Shown here: piece after piece, positions 39,383 through 48,405 of the stretch
How the letters are laid out: every line of letters begins with the position of its first letter
Numbering within the stretch: the first letter of the stretch is position 1
Source: Actinomyces israelii DSM 43320
GTDB taxonomy: Bacteria > Actinomycetota > Actinomycetes > Actinomycetales > Actinomycetaceae
NCBI RefSeq assembly: GCF_000711965.1
Contig: NZ_JONS01000002.1
Coordinates: 1-64,000 of the forward strand
Direction of reading: 5' to 3'
Length of the DNA stretch: 64,000 bases
Program-made: the position numbers and the translations under genes
The notes under the pieces: model-generated
Seen by the model: only the letters and a program-made list of their open reading frames with translations
What the model was told of the DNA's origin: nothing
Database searches by the model: none

Positions 39383-40384
39383 TCAGGCGTGCTGCTCGTC
39401 GCTGAACGTGGGGCTGGTGTAGTCGTCCTCGGAGGCGTAGTCGGCCGGGGAGCCCTTGAGGGACAGGCCCAGCTCGGCCAGCTTCTCCTTGATCTCGGAG
39501 ATCGACTTGGCACCGAAGTTGCGGATGTCGAGCAGGTCCGCCTCGCTGCGTGCGACGAGCTCGCCGACGGTGTGGATGCCCTCGCGCTTGAGGGCGTTGG
39601 AGGAGCGCGCCTGCAGGTCCAGCTCGTCGATCATGAGGGCGAGGTCCTGCTGGAGCGCCTGGTCCATGGGCGAGGGGCCGACCTCGATGCCCTCGGCCTC
39701 GACGTTGAGCTCGCGGGCCAGCCCGAAGAGCTCGACCAGCGTCTTGCCGGCCGAGGCCAGCGCGTCGCGGGGCGTCATGGAGGCCTTGGTCTCGACATCG
39801 ACGATGAGGCGGTCGAAGTCGGTGCGCTGCTCGACTCTGGTGGCCTCGACGGCGTAGGAGACCTTCTTGACCGGCGAGTAGATCGAGTCCACGGGGATGC
39901 GGGAGATCTCCGCGTTGGGGTCCTTGTTCTGGTTGGCCGACACGTAGCCGCGGCCGCGCTCGACGGTCAGCTCGATCTCGAGCTTGCCCTTCTCGTTGAG
40001 GGTGGCGATGACCAGCTCGGGGTTGTGGATCTCGACGCCGGCGGGCGGGGTGATGTCACCGGCGGTGACGGCTCCCGGCCCGGACTTGCGCAGGTACATC
40101 ACGACCGGCTCGTCGTTCTCGCTGGAGAGCACGATCTCCTTGATGTTGAGGATGATCTGCGTGACATCCTCCTTGACTCCGGCGATCGTGCGGAACTCGT
40201 GCGGGACTCCGTCGATGCGCACGGAGGTGACGGCCGCGCCCGGGATGGACGACAGCAGCGTGCGGCGCAGTGAGTTGCCGAGCGTGTATCCGAAACCGGG
40301 CTCGAGGGGCTCGATGACGAACCGCGAGCGGCGGCTGTCCTCGACGACCTCCTCGGAGAGCGCGGGTCGCTGTGCAATGAGCAC
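39383..40384 (-). CDS. rpoA: DNA-directed RNA polymerase alpha subunit
   Basis: A 333-residue alpha subunit that nucleates polymerase assembly. The N-terminal domain ([28 protein letters not shown]) dimerises. The C-terminal domain ([22 protein letters not shown] ... [19 protein letters not shown]) binds UP elements and activators. The GTG start with a G-rich ribosome site lies 168 bp after rpsK. Confidence 0.97.
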   Translation of the reverse strand: MLIAQRPALSEEVVEDSRRSRFVIEPLEPGFGYTLGNSLRRTLLSSIPGAAVTSVRIDGVPHEFRTIAGVKEDVTQIILNIKEIVLSSENDEPVVMYLRKSGPGAVTAGDITPPAGVEIHNPELVIATLNEKGKLEIELTVERGRGYVSANQNKDPNAEISRIPVDSIYSPVKKVSYAVEATRVEQRTDFDRLIVDVETKASMTPRDALASAGKTLVELFGLARELNVEAEGIEVGPSPMDQALQQDLALMIDELDLQARSSNALKREGIHTVGELVARSEADLLDIRNFGAKSISEIKEKLAELGLSLKGSPADYASEDDYTSPTFSDEQHA

Positions 40385-40552
40385 TGGGTTTCCTTTCGTC
40401 GCGGCGCCCGCTATATGACGCCGTTCCTCATGGTGCGGCTGCCGTCGGGGGACGCTCCCGACGGCGGCCGGCCCACCCCGGCGGGATGGACCCGTTCAGC
40501 CGTCGGCGCCCCCGGCCCTCCACCGGGCGGGGACGCCGAGGGCCGTGGAGCC

Positions 40553-40954
40553 TCAGACGCGGCGGCGCTTCGGGGGGCGGCAGCCGTTGTGGGCCTGGGG
40601 TGTCACGTCCGTGATGGAGCCGACCTCGAGGCCGGCGGCCTGGAGAGAGCGGATCGCGGTCTCGCGGCCAGAGCCGGGCCCCTTGACGAAGACGTCGACC
40701 TTCTTCATGCCGTGCTCCTGCGCCCGGCGGGCGGCGGCCTCGGCGGCGAGCTGGGCGGCGTAGGGGGTCGACTTGCGGGAGCCCTTGAAGCCGACCTGGC
40801 CGGAGGAGGCCCAGGCGATGACGGCGCCGTGGGGGTCGGTCAGGGACACGATCGTGTTGTTGAAGGTCGACTTGATGTAGGCGTGGCCGTGCGTGACGTT
40901 CTTGCGGTCCTTGCGGCGCGGCTTGCGCACGGTGGAGCGGGTCTTGGGGGGCAT
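40553..40954 (-). CDS. rpsK: 30S ribosomal protein S11
   Basis: A 133-residue S11 of normal length, with [33 protein letters not shown] and the C-terminal [18 protein letters not shown]. It shapes the platform of the small subunit near the Shine-Dalgarno helix. It lies between rpsM and rpoA. rpsD, often located here, is absent, as is common in Actinomycetaceae. Confidence 0.97.
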   Translation of the reverse strand: MPPKTRSTVRKPRRKDRKNVTHGHAYIKSTFNNTIVSLTDPHGAVIAWASSGQVGFKGSRKSTPYAAQLAAEAAARRAQEHGMKKVDVFVKGPGSGRETAIRSLQAAGLEVGSITDVTPQAHNGCRPPKRRRV

Positions 40955-41023
40955 TCTTCCTTCTTCTTCGATGAGGTCGTTCCACGGCGGGCCGGGCCCG
41001 CGCCGTGGGCTGCTGCTTACCTG

Positions 41024-41398
41024 TTACTTGGCCTTCTTCTTGCCGGCCACGGTCCGCTTGGGGCCCTTGCGGGTGCGCGCGTTGGTCTTGGTGCGCTGGC
41101 CGCGCACCGGCAGGTGGCGGCGGTGGCGCAGACCCTGGTAGCAGCCGATCTCGATCTTGCGGCGGATGTCGGCCTGGACCGCGCGGCGCAGGTCGCCCTC
41201 CACCCGGTAGCTGGCCTCGATGTGGTTGCGCAGGGCGACCAGCTCGTCCTCGGCGAGGTCCTTGACGCGGGTGTCCGGGTTGACCCCGGTGGCCGCGAGG
41301 GTCTCGGCCGCACGTGTGCGCCCGACCCCGAAGATGTAGGTGAGAGCGACCTCGACTCGCTTGTCGCGAGGCAGGTCGACACCGGAAATACGTGCCAC
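41024..41398 (-). CDS. rpsM: 30S ribosomal protein S13
   Basis: A 124-residue S13, with [29 protein letters not shown] and the basic tail [24 protein letters not shown] that reaches the P-site tRNA. First of rpsM-rpsK-rpoA-rplQ. The gap to rpmJ is 179 bp with no gene. Confidence 0.97.
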   Translation of the reverse strand: MARISGVDLPRDKRVEVALTYIFGVGRTRAAETLAATGVNPDTRVKDLAEDELVALRNHIEASYRVEGDLRRAVQADIRRKIEIGCYQGLRHRRHLPVRGQRTKTNARTRKGPKRTVAGKKKAK

Positions 41399-41577
41399 TG
41401 CGGTGGTTCTCCTGTGTGCTCCCGGAGGTCGTCACCCGCCCCTCCGTCATCTCATCGACGGCCCCGGCCTCCGGGAACCGGGGGTTGCGGACCGGCGCGA
41501 GCCGGCGGCCGCTGGAGCGGGCGCTGATTGTGGGCCACCGATCGGCGCTGATCGCCGCAGTGGCCGCGCGCGCGGGC

Positions 41578-41691
41578 TCAGCCCTGGCGCTGCTTGTGCC
41601 GCGGGTTGGAGCAGATGACCATGACGCGGCCGTGGCGACGGATCACCTTGCAGCTGTCACAGATCTTCTTCACGCTCGGCTTGACCTTCAT
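41578..41691 (-). CDS. rpmJ: 50S ribosomal protein L36
   Basis: A 37-residue L36 starting [15 protein letters not shown] and ending NPRHKQRQG. The zinc ligands C11, C14, C27 and H32 are all present, so this is the zinc-binding (C+) form. It is located directly after infA, the usual position. ATG at 41691. Confidence 0.96.
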   Translation of the reverse strand: MKVKPSVKKICDSCKVIRRHGRVMVICSNPRHKQRQG

Positions 41692-41726
41692 AATGTTCCT
41701 CCGTCGTCCCCGTGCGGGGAGGACTG

Positions 41727-41948
41727 TCACTTGTACCGATAGACGATGCGGCCGCGGGAGAGGTCATAGGGGCTCAGCTCCACGACCACGCGGTCCTCGG
41801 GGAGGATGCGGATGTAGTGCTGCCGCATCTTGCCGGAGATGTGCGCGAGCACGACGTGCCCGTTGCTCAGCTCCACCCGGAACATCGCGTTCGGAAGGGC
41901 CTCGACGACCGAACCCTCGACCTCGATGACGCCGTCCTTCTTAGCCAT
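41727..41948 (-). CDS. infA: Translation initiation factor IF-1
   Basis: A 73-residue OB-fold protein ([21 protein letters not shown] ... [15 protein letters not shown]) of standard length. It binds the A site during initiation. It sits between map and rpmJ. The 248-bp upstream gap (41949-42196) has no gene and may carry an internal promoter. Confidence 0.97.
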   Translation of the reverse strand: MAKKDGVIEVEGSVVEALPNAMFRVELSNGHVVLAHISGKMRQHYIRILPEDRVVVELSPYDLSRGRIVYRYK

Positions 41949-42196
41949 GTTCCTCCGCCGGTGCTTTCTCGCTCGAGTTCCTCCGACGACGACGCCGTCG
42001 GACGACGCGCCCTCGGGCCCACCGCCTCGCCTGCACCCTTGCGGGCTCCCCACGCGGCCTGCAAACGCGAGCGCGCCGGGCCACCTGGCGCACCGACTGC
42101 CAAGAATACGACAGGCCGCCCGCCAACCACCATGCGAGATCAGGCGCAACCGCGGTGTTTCCGGACACACCGGGACGGGGGGCCGGGGCTGCGGCC

Positions 42197-43078
42197 TCAG
42201 CGCAGCGGGCGCGGCTCGATGCCGTAGGGGTCCAGCCCCTCCACCCCGCCGTCGGAGGCGGTCAGGACCCACACGCCCCCGGGCACCAGCGCCACCGTGT
42301 GCTCCCACTGGGCGGCACGCGACCCGTCGGCGGTCACCACCGTCCACCCGTCGTCGAGCTCCTCGACCTCGGGCTCGCCGGCGGTGAGCATGGGCTCGAC
42401 TGCGAGCACCATGCCCGGCCGCAGGCGGGCCCCGCGGCGCCTGACCGAGTAGTTCAGGACGTCGGGCGCCATGTGCATGGCGGTGCCGATCCCGTGGCCG
42501 ACGTAGTCCTCGAGGATGCCCAGGCAGATGCCGTGGTCGCGGCACGCCTCGGCGACGACGTCCTCGACGGCGTCGCCGACGGCGTTGATGCGCCCCGCGC
42601 GCCCGGAGGCGTCCCCGGCCAGCGCGCGGGCGAGCGCCGCGATGGCCGCCCACAGGGCCCGGCGGGTCGTGGTGTCCAGGACCCGGTCGGCGTCGCCGGC
42701 GTAGCGCCCGCCGACGACGGTGGTGAAGGCGGCGTCGCCGTGCCACTGGGTGCCGGACTCGTCGAGCACGTAGGCGCCGCAGTCGAAGGTCACCAGGTCG
42801 CCCTCGCGCAGCACCCGCTCCCCCGGGATGCCGTGCACGACCTCCTCGTTGACCGAGATGCACACGGTGGCCGGGTAGTCGTAGTAGCCCAGGAAGTTGG
42901 AGTGGGCGCCGGAGCGCTCGATCGTGGCCGCGCACACGGCATCGAGCTCGCCGGTGGTCACCCCCGGGCGCACCGCCTCGCGCAGAGCGGCATGGACATC
43001 GGCGACGACGAGGCCCGCGCGTCGCATGTGACGCACCTGGTCGGGCGTCTTGATCTCAATGCGGTTGCGCAGTCTCAC
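42197..43078 (-). CDS. map: Methionine aminopeptidase, type I
   Basis: A 293-residue metalloprotease removing initiator Met from new proteins. The metal ligands are visible in FDCGAY (Asp), WHGDAAFT (Asp), GHGIGTAMH (His), EPMLT (Glu) and WEHTVAL (Glu). The GTG start has an AGGAGG upstream. It lies 29 bp after adk, the classical secY-adk-map order. No N-terminal zinc finger or SH3-binding extension is present. Confidence 0.95.
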   Translation of the reverse strand: MRLRNRIEIKTPDQVRHMRRAGLVVADVHAALREAVRPGVTTGELDAVCAATIERSGAHSNFLGYYDYPATVCISVNEEVVHGIPGERVLREGDLVTFDCGAYVLDESGTQWHGDAAFTTVVGGRYAGDADRVLDTTTRRALWAAIAALARALAGDASGRAGRINAVGDAVEDVVAEACRDHGICLGILEDYVGHGIGTAMHMAPDVLNYSVRRRGARLRPGMVLAVEPMLTAGEPEVEELDDGWTVVTADGSRAAQWEHTVALVPGGVWVLTASDGGVEGLDPYGIEPRPLR

Positions 43079-43107
43079 GCTTCCTCCTGCGTGTGGTGGC
43101 CGACCGG

Positions 43108-43686
43108 TCAGGCGGCCGTGCGGGAGGCGAGCGCGGCCATAATGCGCTCGGTGACCTCGTCGACGTCGCCGGTGCCGTCGACCCGCACGAGCAGGCCGCG
43201 GCCCTCGTACAGCGCGGCCAGCGGCTCGGTGGCCTCGGCATAGACCTCGAGACGACGGCGGATGACCGACTCAGTGTCGTCGGCGCGGTTCTGCTCGGTG
43301 GCCCGCTTGAGGAGGCGGTCGACGACGACCTCGGCGTCCGCGGTGATCTCCAGGACGACGTCCAGGGCGAGACCGCTGTCGGCAAGCATGGCGTCGAGCT
43401 CGTGGACCTGCGCCTGCGTGCGGGGGTAGCCGTCCAGCAGGAAGCCCTGCGCGGCGTCGGCCTCGGCCAGGCGGTCGGCGACCATCGCGTTGGTCACGGA
43501 GTCGGGCACGTACTCGCCCCTGTCCATGTACTGCCTGGCGCGACCGCCGAGCTCGGTCCCCCTGGAGACGTTGGCGCGGAAGATGTCGCCGGTGGAGATG
43601 GCCGGGATGGACAGGCGCTCGCAGATGCGGGCGGCCTGGGTGCCCTTGCCCGCCCCGGGGGGGCCGAGGAGGACCATGCGTGTCAT
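43108..43686 (-). CDS. adk: Adenylate kinase
   Basis: A 192-residue kinase interconverting AMP + ATP and 2 ADP. The P-loop GPPGAGKGTQA, AMP-binding STGDIFRAN and GFLLDGYPRT are present. It has the short lid (no Cys4 zinc loop) typical of Actinomycetota. The ATG overlaps the secY stop as ATGA. Confidence 0.96.
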   Translation of the reverse strand: MTRMVLLGPPGAGKGTQAARICERLSIPAISTGDIFRANVSRGTELGGRARQYMDRGEYVPDSVTNAMVADRLAEADAAQGFLLDGYPRTQAQVHELDAMLADSGLALDVVLEITADAEVVVDRLLKRATEQNRADDTESVIRRRLEVYAEATEPLAALYEGRGLLVRVDGTGDVDEVTERIMAALASRTAA

Positions 43687-45002
43687 GAGAGGAACCCTTC
43701 GTAGTGGCGCTGCTGAAGCTGGGAGTTGATCTCCTTGACCGTCTGGAGACCGACCCCGACCATAATAAGGATGGTCGTGCCGCCGAAGGGCAGGTTCTGG
43801 GACAGCCCGAGCCAGATGACCGCGAGGGTGGGCAGCAGGGCCAGGACGACGAGGTAGACGGATCCCGCCACCGTCACGCGGTTGATGACGTACCGCAGAT
43901 AGCGCGCCGTCGGCTCGCCGGCGCGGATGCCGGGGATGAACCCGCCGTACTTCTTCATATTGTCCGCGATCTCCTCGGGGTTGAAGGTGATCGCCGTGTA
44001 GAAGAAGGTGAAGAAGAGGATGAGGACGCCGTAGCCGACGAGGTAGAAGGTGTCCGTCTGCCTGAGGTTATTCCCGATCCACTGGACCCATGAGCTCCTC
44101 GGGTCGCCGAACTGGGAGACGAGCTGGGGCATGGACAGGATCGAGGAGGCGAAGATGACCGGGATGACGCCCGCGGTATTGATCTTGACGGGGATGTAGG
44201 TGGTCGAGCCGCCGTACTGGCGCCGGCCGACCATGCGCTTGGCGTACTGGACCGGTATGCGGCGCGTAGCCTGCTCGATGAAGACCACCGCGACGGTGGC
44301 CGCCAGGATGATGGCGACCACGATGAGGAAGTTGGAGATCCCGCCGCCCTTGGCGCTGCCCCGCGCGATGGCCAGCAGGTTCTGGGGCATGCGCGCCACG
44401 ATCGAGGTGAAGATGAGCAGCGACATGCCGTTGCCGATGCCGCGCTCGGTGATGAGCTCGCCCAGCCACATGATCAGGCCGGTGCCGGCGGTCATGGTGA
44501 CGACCATGAGCGCCAGCCTGAGGGTGTTGCCGTGGGCGGTGTGGGGGATGACCGGCACGCTGCAGTTGCCGAAGAGCCTGCCGGCCGCGGCCGTGGCGAC
44601 AATGGTGGAGGACTGCAGCAGGCCCAGGCCGATGGTGAGGTAGCGCGTGTACTCGGTGAGCTTGGCGGTGCCCGCCTGCCCCTCCTTGTAAAGCTCCTCG
44701 AAGCGGGGGATGACGACGCGCAGCAGCTGGATGATGATCGACGCCGTGATGTAGGGCATGATGCCCAGCGCGAAGACGCTCAGCTGCAGCAGGGCACCGC
44801 CGGAGAAGATGTCGATGAGGCTCAGCAGGCCGGCCGCCCCCTGCTGCTGGCTCTCCCCGATGCACTGCTGAACATTGGTCAGGTCCACGCCCGGCGTCGG
44901 CATGACCGACCCCAGGCGGAACAGGGCCATAATGCCGAGGGTGAAGAGGAGCTTCGCCCTGAGGTCCGGCGTCCTGAACGCCTGCATGAACGCGCTGAGC
45001 AC
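43683..45002 (-). CDS. secY: Preprotein translocase subunit SecY
   Basis: A 439-residue ten-helix channel protein of the Sec translocon. Typical regions are FRTPDLRAKLLFTLGIMALFRLGS at the N-terminus, the plug and helix-2 region with GIMPYITASIIIQLL, IPVQYAKRMVGRRQYGG, and the C-terminal TILIMVGVGLQTVKEINSQLQQRHYEGFL. The GTG start has AGAGGAG 7 bases upstream. Normally it follows rplO closely; here 1.6 kb of repeat-rich DNA separates them, so it must use its own promoter. Confidence 0.97.
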   Translation of the reverse strand: MLSAFMQAFRTPDLRAKLLFTLGIMALFRLGSVMPTPGVDLTNVQQCIGESQQQGAAGLLSLIDIFSGGALLQLSVFALGIMPYITASIIIQLLRVVIPRFEELYKEGQAGTAKLTEYTRYLTIGLGLLQSSTIVATAAAGRLFGNCSVPVIPHTAHGNTLRLALMVVTMTAGTGLIMWLGELITERGIGNGMSLLIFTSIVARMPQNLLAIARGSAKGGGISNFLIVVAIILAATVAVVFIEQATRRIPVQYAKRMVGRRQYGGSTTYIPVKINTAGVIPVIFASSILSMPQLVSQFGDPRSSWVQWIGNNLRQTDTFYLVGYGVLILFFTFFYTAITFNPEEIADNMKKYGGFIPGIRAGEPTARYLRYVINRVTVAGSVYLVVLALLPTLAVIWLGLSQNLPFGGTTILIMVGVGLQTVKEINSQLQQRHYEGFLS

Positions 45003-45212
45003 TCGGTCTCCTCTGGTTGCGGAAAGATGTCAGGGCGCCGACCTGCCCGCCACGGGCGCTGGCGCTCCGGCGCCGGGAGAGCACCGCACGCCACCCTACC
45101 CTGCCTCCGGCCAGTGTCACCGGGTCGCGGCTCGGCCGCAACGGGGTATCGGTCACGCCGCCGGGGCCGCGCCGCGAGAGAGCGGGAACGGGCACGCACC
45201 GGCCCCCTTCGC

Positions 45213-45344
45213 CGAGATCGGTCGTATTCCGGCTCGAGATCGGTCCGTTTCCGCACCGAGATCGGTCCGCTTCCGCACCGAGATCGGTCCGCTTCCGCGC
45301 CGAGATCGGTCGAGTTCCGGCTCGAGATCGGTTCCGAGTACCAG
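45213..45344 (+). repeat. Six tandem 22-bp repeats, CGAGATCGGT core
   Basis: Units start at 45213, 45235, 45257, 45279, 45301 and 45323, exactly 22 bp apart. Each begins with invariant CGAGATCGGT, and the first five continue with a variable trinucleotide and TTCCG. In units 3 and 4 the core extends to the palindrome ACCGA-GA-TCGGT. No spacers of unique sequence occur. The array lies about 210 bp upstream of the secY start. Confidence 0.95.
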
Positions 45345-45440
45345 GAGCCCCAAAAATCTCTTCAGTCACACCCGTCCCGTTATGGATTACGGGCCGCTCA
45401 GCTCACCGCGGCCGATCGCAGCCCGGCCCCAGAACCGGAT

Positions 45441-45559
45441 GTCCGTCAGAATGACATTAGAGCTCCTGGGCGCCGTCCCGCTCGACGACCGCCCCTGCAA
45501 TGACGCGGCTCCCCACCGGTGCTCCGAGAGCCCGGGCGGCCAATGTCATTCTGGCGGAC
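45441..45559. repeat. 20-bp inverted repeat pair enclosing 79 bp
   Basis: The left arm (45441-45460, GTCCGTCAGAATGACATTAG) and the reverse complement of the right arm (45540-45559) agree at 18 of 20 positions. They could be two inverted copies of a binding site or the ends of a small element. Confidence 0.8.
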
Positions 45560-45632
45560 ACCCGCCCGCCCCGGAGCCGGCCATCGAGACGGCTGACTCC
45601 GGGGCAACGAGGATGACCGGCAGGCTCCGCGA

Positions 45633-45676
45633 ACCGATCTCGACGCGGAAGCGAACCGATCTCGGCGGAAGGGGCA
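45633..45676 (-). repeat. Two 22-bp repeat units in reverse orientation
   Basis: ACCGATCTCG cores start at 45633 and 45655, again 22 bp apart, with CGGAA-type sequence between. They are the reverse complement of the six-unit array at 45213-45344 and face it across 288 bp. Confidence 0.92.
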
Positions 45677-45855
45677 GCATGGCGCCTCCCGACCCGGGTC
45701 CCGGAACGCCACCGACGACCCCCGCCCCCTCCGGCGAACAGATCCCGACGCCGCCGCGTCGAGAAGCCGGAGCCAGAACCGGAACCTAGACGATTGATTC
45801 CGGGGCGGGACCGAGCCGAGCGCCCGCCCCAACGTCAACGGAGGTTCATCGCATG

Positions 45856-45916
45856 AACGTACCTTTCTCGCATCCTACTGGGGGTAGAGCTCAGTAGGAT
45901 GCGAGAAAGGTACGTT
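45856..45916. repeat. Perfect 25-bp inverted repeat with 11-nt loop
   Basis: The arms 45856-45880 (starting AACGTACCTTTCTCGC) and 45892-45916 are exact reverse complements around GGGGTAGAGCT. As RNA this would be a very stable hairpin. It is less GC-rich than the terminators nearby and lacks a T-tract, so it looks more like a recombination, replication or regulatory element. Confidence 0.95.
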
Positions 45917-45941
45917 GACGTTGCGAAGGTACGTTCACGTT
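45907..45941 (+). repeat. Two 16-bp direct repeats at 19-bp period
   Basis: AAGGTACGTTGACGTT (45907-45922) and AAGGTACGTTCACGTT (45926-45941) differ at one base. The first overlaps the right arm of the 25-bp inverted repeat. A reverse-oriented AACGTCAACG lies at 45831-45840. Confidence 0.85.
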
Positions 45942-46065
45942 CGCCGGCGCACCCCGGGCGGACGCCCAGACGACGGGCCCCGCACCGCTCTGCGCCGCCT
46001 CGCGCCGTCTGCGGCGGCTCCTCAGGCCGGCAGACCTCCGCGTCGAGATCGACCAGATCCCCCAC

Positions 46066-46165
46066 GAAGTCGTACCCTCACCCACCGGGTCGCACCTCAG
46101 GGGGCGCGGCCGTGCCTTTAACGTACGACCGCTCCCCCTGAGGTACGACCGCGAAGGATGCGACC
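46066..46165. repeat. Cluster of GTACGACC-like sites and an 11-bp inverted repeat
   Basis: GTACGACCGC occurs at 46123 and 46143, with related GTCGTACC, GTCGCACC and GATGCGACC nearby in both orientations. ACCTCAGGGGG (46094-46104) pairs perfectly with 46134-46144. Confidence 0.6.
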
Positions 46166-46540
46166 GGGCGACCCGCCCTGTTGGAACCAATCATCTAAGC
46201 CCTGTTGCGAAAGTGCGGAGGTGGTCGGCGCGGGCTGGTGAGCCGTAAAGAGCGGTCGCGCACGTGGAGGCGGACCCCGCAGGAGCGGTCGCCGCCTCCC
46301 CGCATGAAGCTGCGGCGAACCGGGCATCAGCAAGCAAGGGAACGACCATGGGCGCCGTCGTTGGGGAGGCCATCGAGCAGCGTGCGAAGACCCTCATGGA
46401 CGTCCCCGCCTGGATCGACGAGGGGCCCTCGGCGCCGGCTGGAACCGCTTCTGCCCCCGAGGCGCTGAGCGCATGTTCCGCACAGGGGCCTGCCGACCGC
46501 GATCGGAGCCAGGGCCCCTGCCTCCTCCGCAACAGCGAGG

Positions 46541-46573
46541 GCCCCGTCCTGCGGCTGAGCGGCAGGACGGGGC
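46541..46573 (-). terminator. Terminator after rplO
   Basis: GCCCCGTCCTGC (46541-46552) and GCAGGACGGGGC (46562-46573) form a perfect 12-bp stem with a 9-nt loop, 45 bases past the rplO stop. No U-tract is seen. It implies that spc transcription ends before the repeat island. Confidence 0.7.
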
Positions 46574-46617
46574 TCCTGGGCATGCACGGGGAGGTACCCC
46601 GCGCACGTGACGAGATA

Positions 46618-47100
46618 TCAGCGAGCGGTGAGTGAGCCTCCGGCCGCCTCGATCTTCTCCTTGGCGGAGGCGGACCAGGCGTCGACGACGACGTCGAGCT
46701 TGACCTCCACATCGCCCGAGCCCAGGACCTTGACCAGGCGGCGCCCGCGCACGGCGCCCTTGGCGACGAGGTCCTCAACAGTGACCGCGCCGCCGTCGGG
46801 GAAGAGCTCGACGATGCGGCCGACGTTGACGGGCTGGTACTCGATGCGGTTGGGGTTCTTGAAGCCGCGCAGCTTGGGCAGCCGCATGTGCAGCGGCATC
46901 TGACCGCCCTCGAAGCCGGGACGGACCCGGCGACGGGCCTTGGTCCCCTTGGTTCCGCGGCCGGCGGTCTTGCCCTTGGAGCCCTCACCGCGGCCCACGC
47001 GGGTCTTGGCCTTCTTGGATCCGGGGGCGGGGCGGAGGTGGTGCAGCCTGATGATCTGCCCCTCCTCGGCCTGCCCCCCGGTCTTCTTGGTGTCAGCCAT
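46618..47100 (-). CDS. rplO: 50S ribosomal protein L15
   Basis: A 160-residue L15, with [52 protein letters not shown] and the C-terminal [17 protein letters not shown]. It binds 23S rRNA domain II. The ATG at 47100 sits 1 bp past the rpmD stop. It is the last gene of the spc transcription unit here, since a terminator follows and secY is displaced. Confidence 0.96.
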   Translation of the reverse strand: MADTKKTGGQAEEGQIIRLHHLRPAPGSKKAKTRVGRGEGSKGKTAGRGTKGTKARRRVRPGFEGGQMPLHMRLPKLRGFKNPNRIEYQPVNVGRIVELFPDGGAVTVEDLVAKGAVRGRRLVKVLGSGDVEVKLDVVVDAWSASAKEKIEAAGGSLTAR

Positions 47101-47101
47101 C

Positions 47102-47293
47102 TCAGGCCTCCTCAACGGTGACGAGGTGCGCCACCCTGGCGATCATGCCGCGGACGGACGCGTTGTCCTCGCGGACGACGGACTGGCGGATCTTGCGCAG
47201 GCCGAGGGACTTCAGCGTCTCGCGCTGACGACGCGTGCCGCCGATGCCCGAGCGGACCTGGGTCACCTTGACCTGCTTGGTGGTAGTGGCCAT
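47102..47293 (-). CDS. rpmD: 50S ribosomal protein L30
   Basis: A 63-residue L30 ([31 protein letters not shown]). It overlaps the rpsE stop by one base (TAATG), giving tight translational coupling between S5, L30 and L15. Confidence 0.96.
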   Translation of the reverse strand: MATTTKQVKVTQVRSGIGGTRRQRETLKSLGLRKIRQSVVREDNASVRGMIARVAHLVTVEEA

Positions 47294-47994
47294 TACGCAC
47301 CCACTCCTTCAGCGGCCTTGGCGGCCTCCTTCTTCTCGGCCTCGGCGCGCTTGTGGGCCTCGCCCTCGGCCCGGGCCCGCAGCATGGACTGCGGGGCGAC
47401 GTCCTCCAGGGGCAGCCCTCGGCGAGCCGCGACGGACTCCGGCTGCTCGAGCTTGGTCAGCGCGTCCACCGTCGCGTGGACGATGTTGATCGCGTTGGAG
47501 GAGCCGAGCGACTTGGACAGGACGTCGTGGACACCGGCGCAGTCCAGCACGGCGCGCACCGGACCGCCGGCGATCACGCCGGTACCGGGCGAGGCCGGGC
47601 GCAGGAGGACGACTCCGGCGGAGTCCTCGCCCTGGACCAGGTGCGGGATGGTGCGGCGGATCATCGGGACGTGGAAGAAGTTCTTCTTCGCGATCTCGAC
47701 GGCCTTGGCGATGGCGGAGGGGACCTCCTTCGCCTTGCCGTATCCCACGCCCACGGTGCCCTCGCCGTCGCCGACGACGACCAGCGCCGTGAAGGTGAAG
47801 CGACGGCCGCCCTTGACGACCTTGGACACGCGGTTGATGGTGACGACGCGCTCAATGTACTTGTCGTCGTTGCCGCGGTCGCGGCGGTCGCGACGCTCGT
47901 TGCGGTCGCGACGGCCGCGGCCCTCGCCGCGCTCGTTGTCGCGCTGGCCCGAGCCGCCGGACGACGCGGACCTGTCTCGCTGCGGTGCAGCCAT
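47293..47994 (-). CDS. rpsE: 30S ribosomal protein S5
   Basis: A 233-residue S5. The double-stranded RNA-binding motif ([23 protein letters not shown]) and the S5 C-terminal domain ([38 protein letters not shown]) are intact. The first 45 residues are an Arg/Asp/Gly-rich extension, and a charged tail adds about 30 residues, longer than the usual 165-200. Confidence 0.96.
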   Translation of the reverse strand: MAAPQRDRSASSGGSGQRDNERGEGRGRRDRNERRDRRDRGNDDKYIERVVTINRVSKVVKGGRRFTFTALVVVGDGEGTVGVGYGKAKEVPSAIAKAVEIAKKNFFHVPMIRRTIPHLVQGEDSAGVVLLRPASPGTGVIAGGPVRAVLDCAGVHDVLSKSLGSSNAINIVHATVDALTKLEQPESVAARRGLPLEDVAPQSMLRARAEGEAHKRAEAEKKEAAKAAEGVGA

Positions 47995-48025
47995 CAGATA
48001 CTCCTTTGCTTTCTCGTCGTCTTGC

Positions 48026-48403
48026 TCACAGCGTCAGGCCGGCCTCGCGGGCGCCCTCGGCGACGGCCGCCACGCGACCGTGGTACTTGTTGCCGCCGCG
48101 GTCGAAGACGACCGCCTCGATGCCGAGCGCTCTGGCGCGCTCGGCCACGAGCTCGCCGACCCTGCGGGCGGCGCCGACCTTGTGGCCCGGGACCCCCTTG
48201 ACGGCCTCCTCCAGGGTCGAGGCGGAGCACAGCGTGTGACCGATGGTGTCGTCCACGACCTGGGCCACCATGTGGCGGTTGGAGCGGCTGACGACCAGGC
48301 GCGGGCGCTCCGGGGTGCCGTTGACGCGCTTGCGCACGCGCTGGTGGCGGAGCTTGCGGGCCACAGCCTTGGAGTTCCTGGTCCTCTTGATCGAGTAAGC
48401 CAT
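48026..48403 (-). CDS. rplR: 50S ribosomal protein L18
   Basis: A 125-residue L18, binder of 5S rRNA ([26 protein letters not shown] ... [26 protein letters not shown]). The ATG at 48403 matches the family MAY start. A GTG at 48409, overlapping the rplF stop as GTGA with AAGG 7 bases upstream, is a serious alternative. Confidence 0.95.
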   Translation of the reverse strand: MAYSIKRTRNSKAVARKLRHQRVRKRVNGTPERPRLVVSRSNRHMVAQVVDDTIGHTLCSASTLEEAVKGVPGHKVGAARRVGELVAERARALGIEAVVFDRGGNKYHGRVAAVAEGAREAGLTL

Positions 48404-48405
48404 GG

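Larger units (their letters stand above)
45003..46617. other. Repeat-dense non-coding island between rplO and secY
   Basis: A 1.6-kb stretch without a convincing gene, inside the normally continuous spc operon. Left to right it holds 210 bp of secY upstream DNA, a six-unit 22-bp array, a 20-bp inverted pair, two reverse units of the same array, a perfect 25-bp inverted repeat with 19-bp-period direct repeats, a cluster of GTACGACC sites with an 11-bp inverted repeat, and the rplO terminator. Frames that stay open across it have no homology I recognise and follow the repeats. Confidence 0.7.

Noticed and set aside
45213-45344. The 22-bp tandem array as a CRISPR
   Set aside because: Units are contiguous with no unique spacers of 30 bp or more, repeats are too short and variable, and no cas genes are nearby.
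44875-45789. Open frames across the 22-bp array encoding Arg/Ser/Ile-Gly-rich repeats
   Set aside because: The peptide periodicity simply mirrors the DNA repeat. Frames cross the secY 5' region antisense and have no ribosome site or domain.
46196-46220. GCCCTGTTGCGAAA resembling the end of an IS6-family element
   Set aside because: No matching opposite terminal repeat, no transposase and no target duplication were found; a single short resemblance is not enough.
46348-46635. A 95-codon plus-strand frame with AAGGGA upstream (begins MGAVVGEAIEQRAKTL)
   Set aside because: The start looks plausible, but the frame runs through the rplO terminator into the 3' end of rplO, has no recognisable homology and degenerates after about 45 codons. 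It may be a gene fragment; not supported as a gene.
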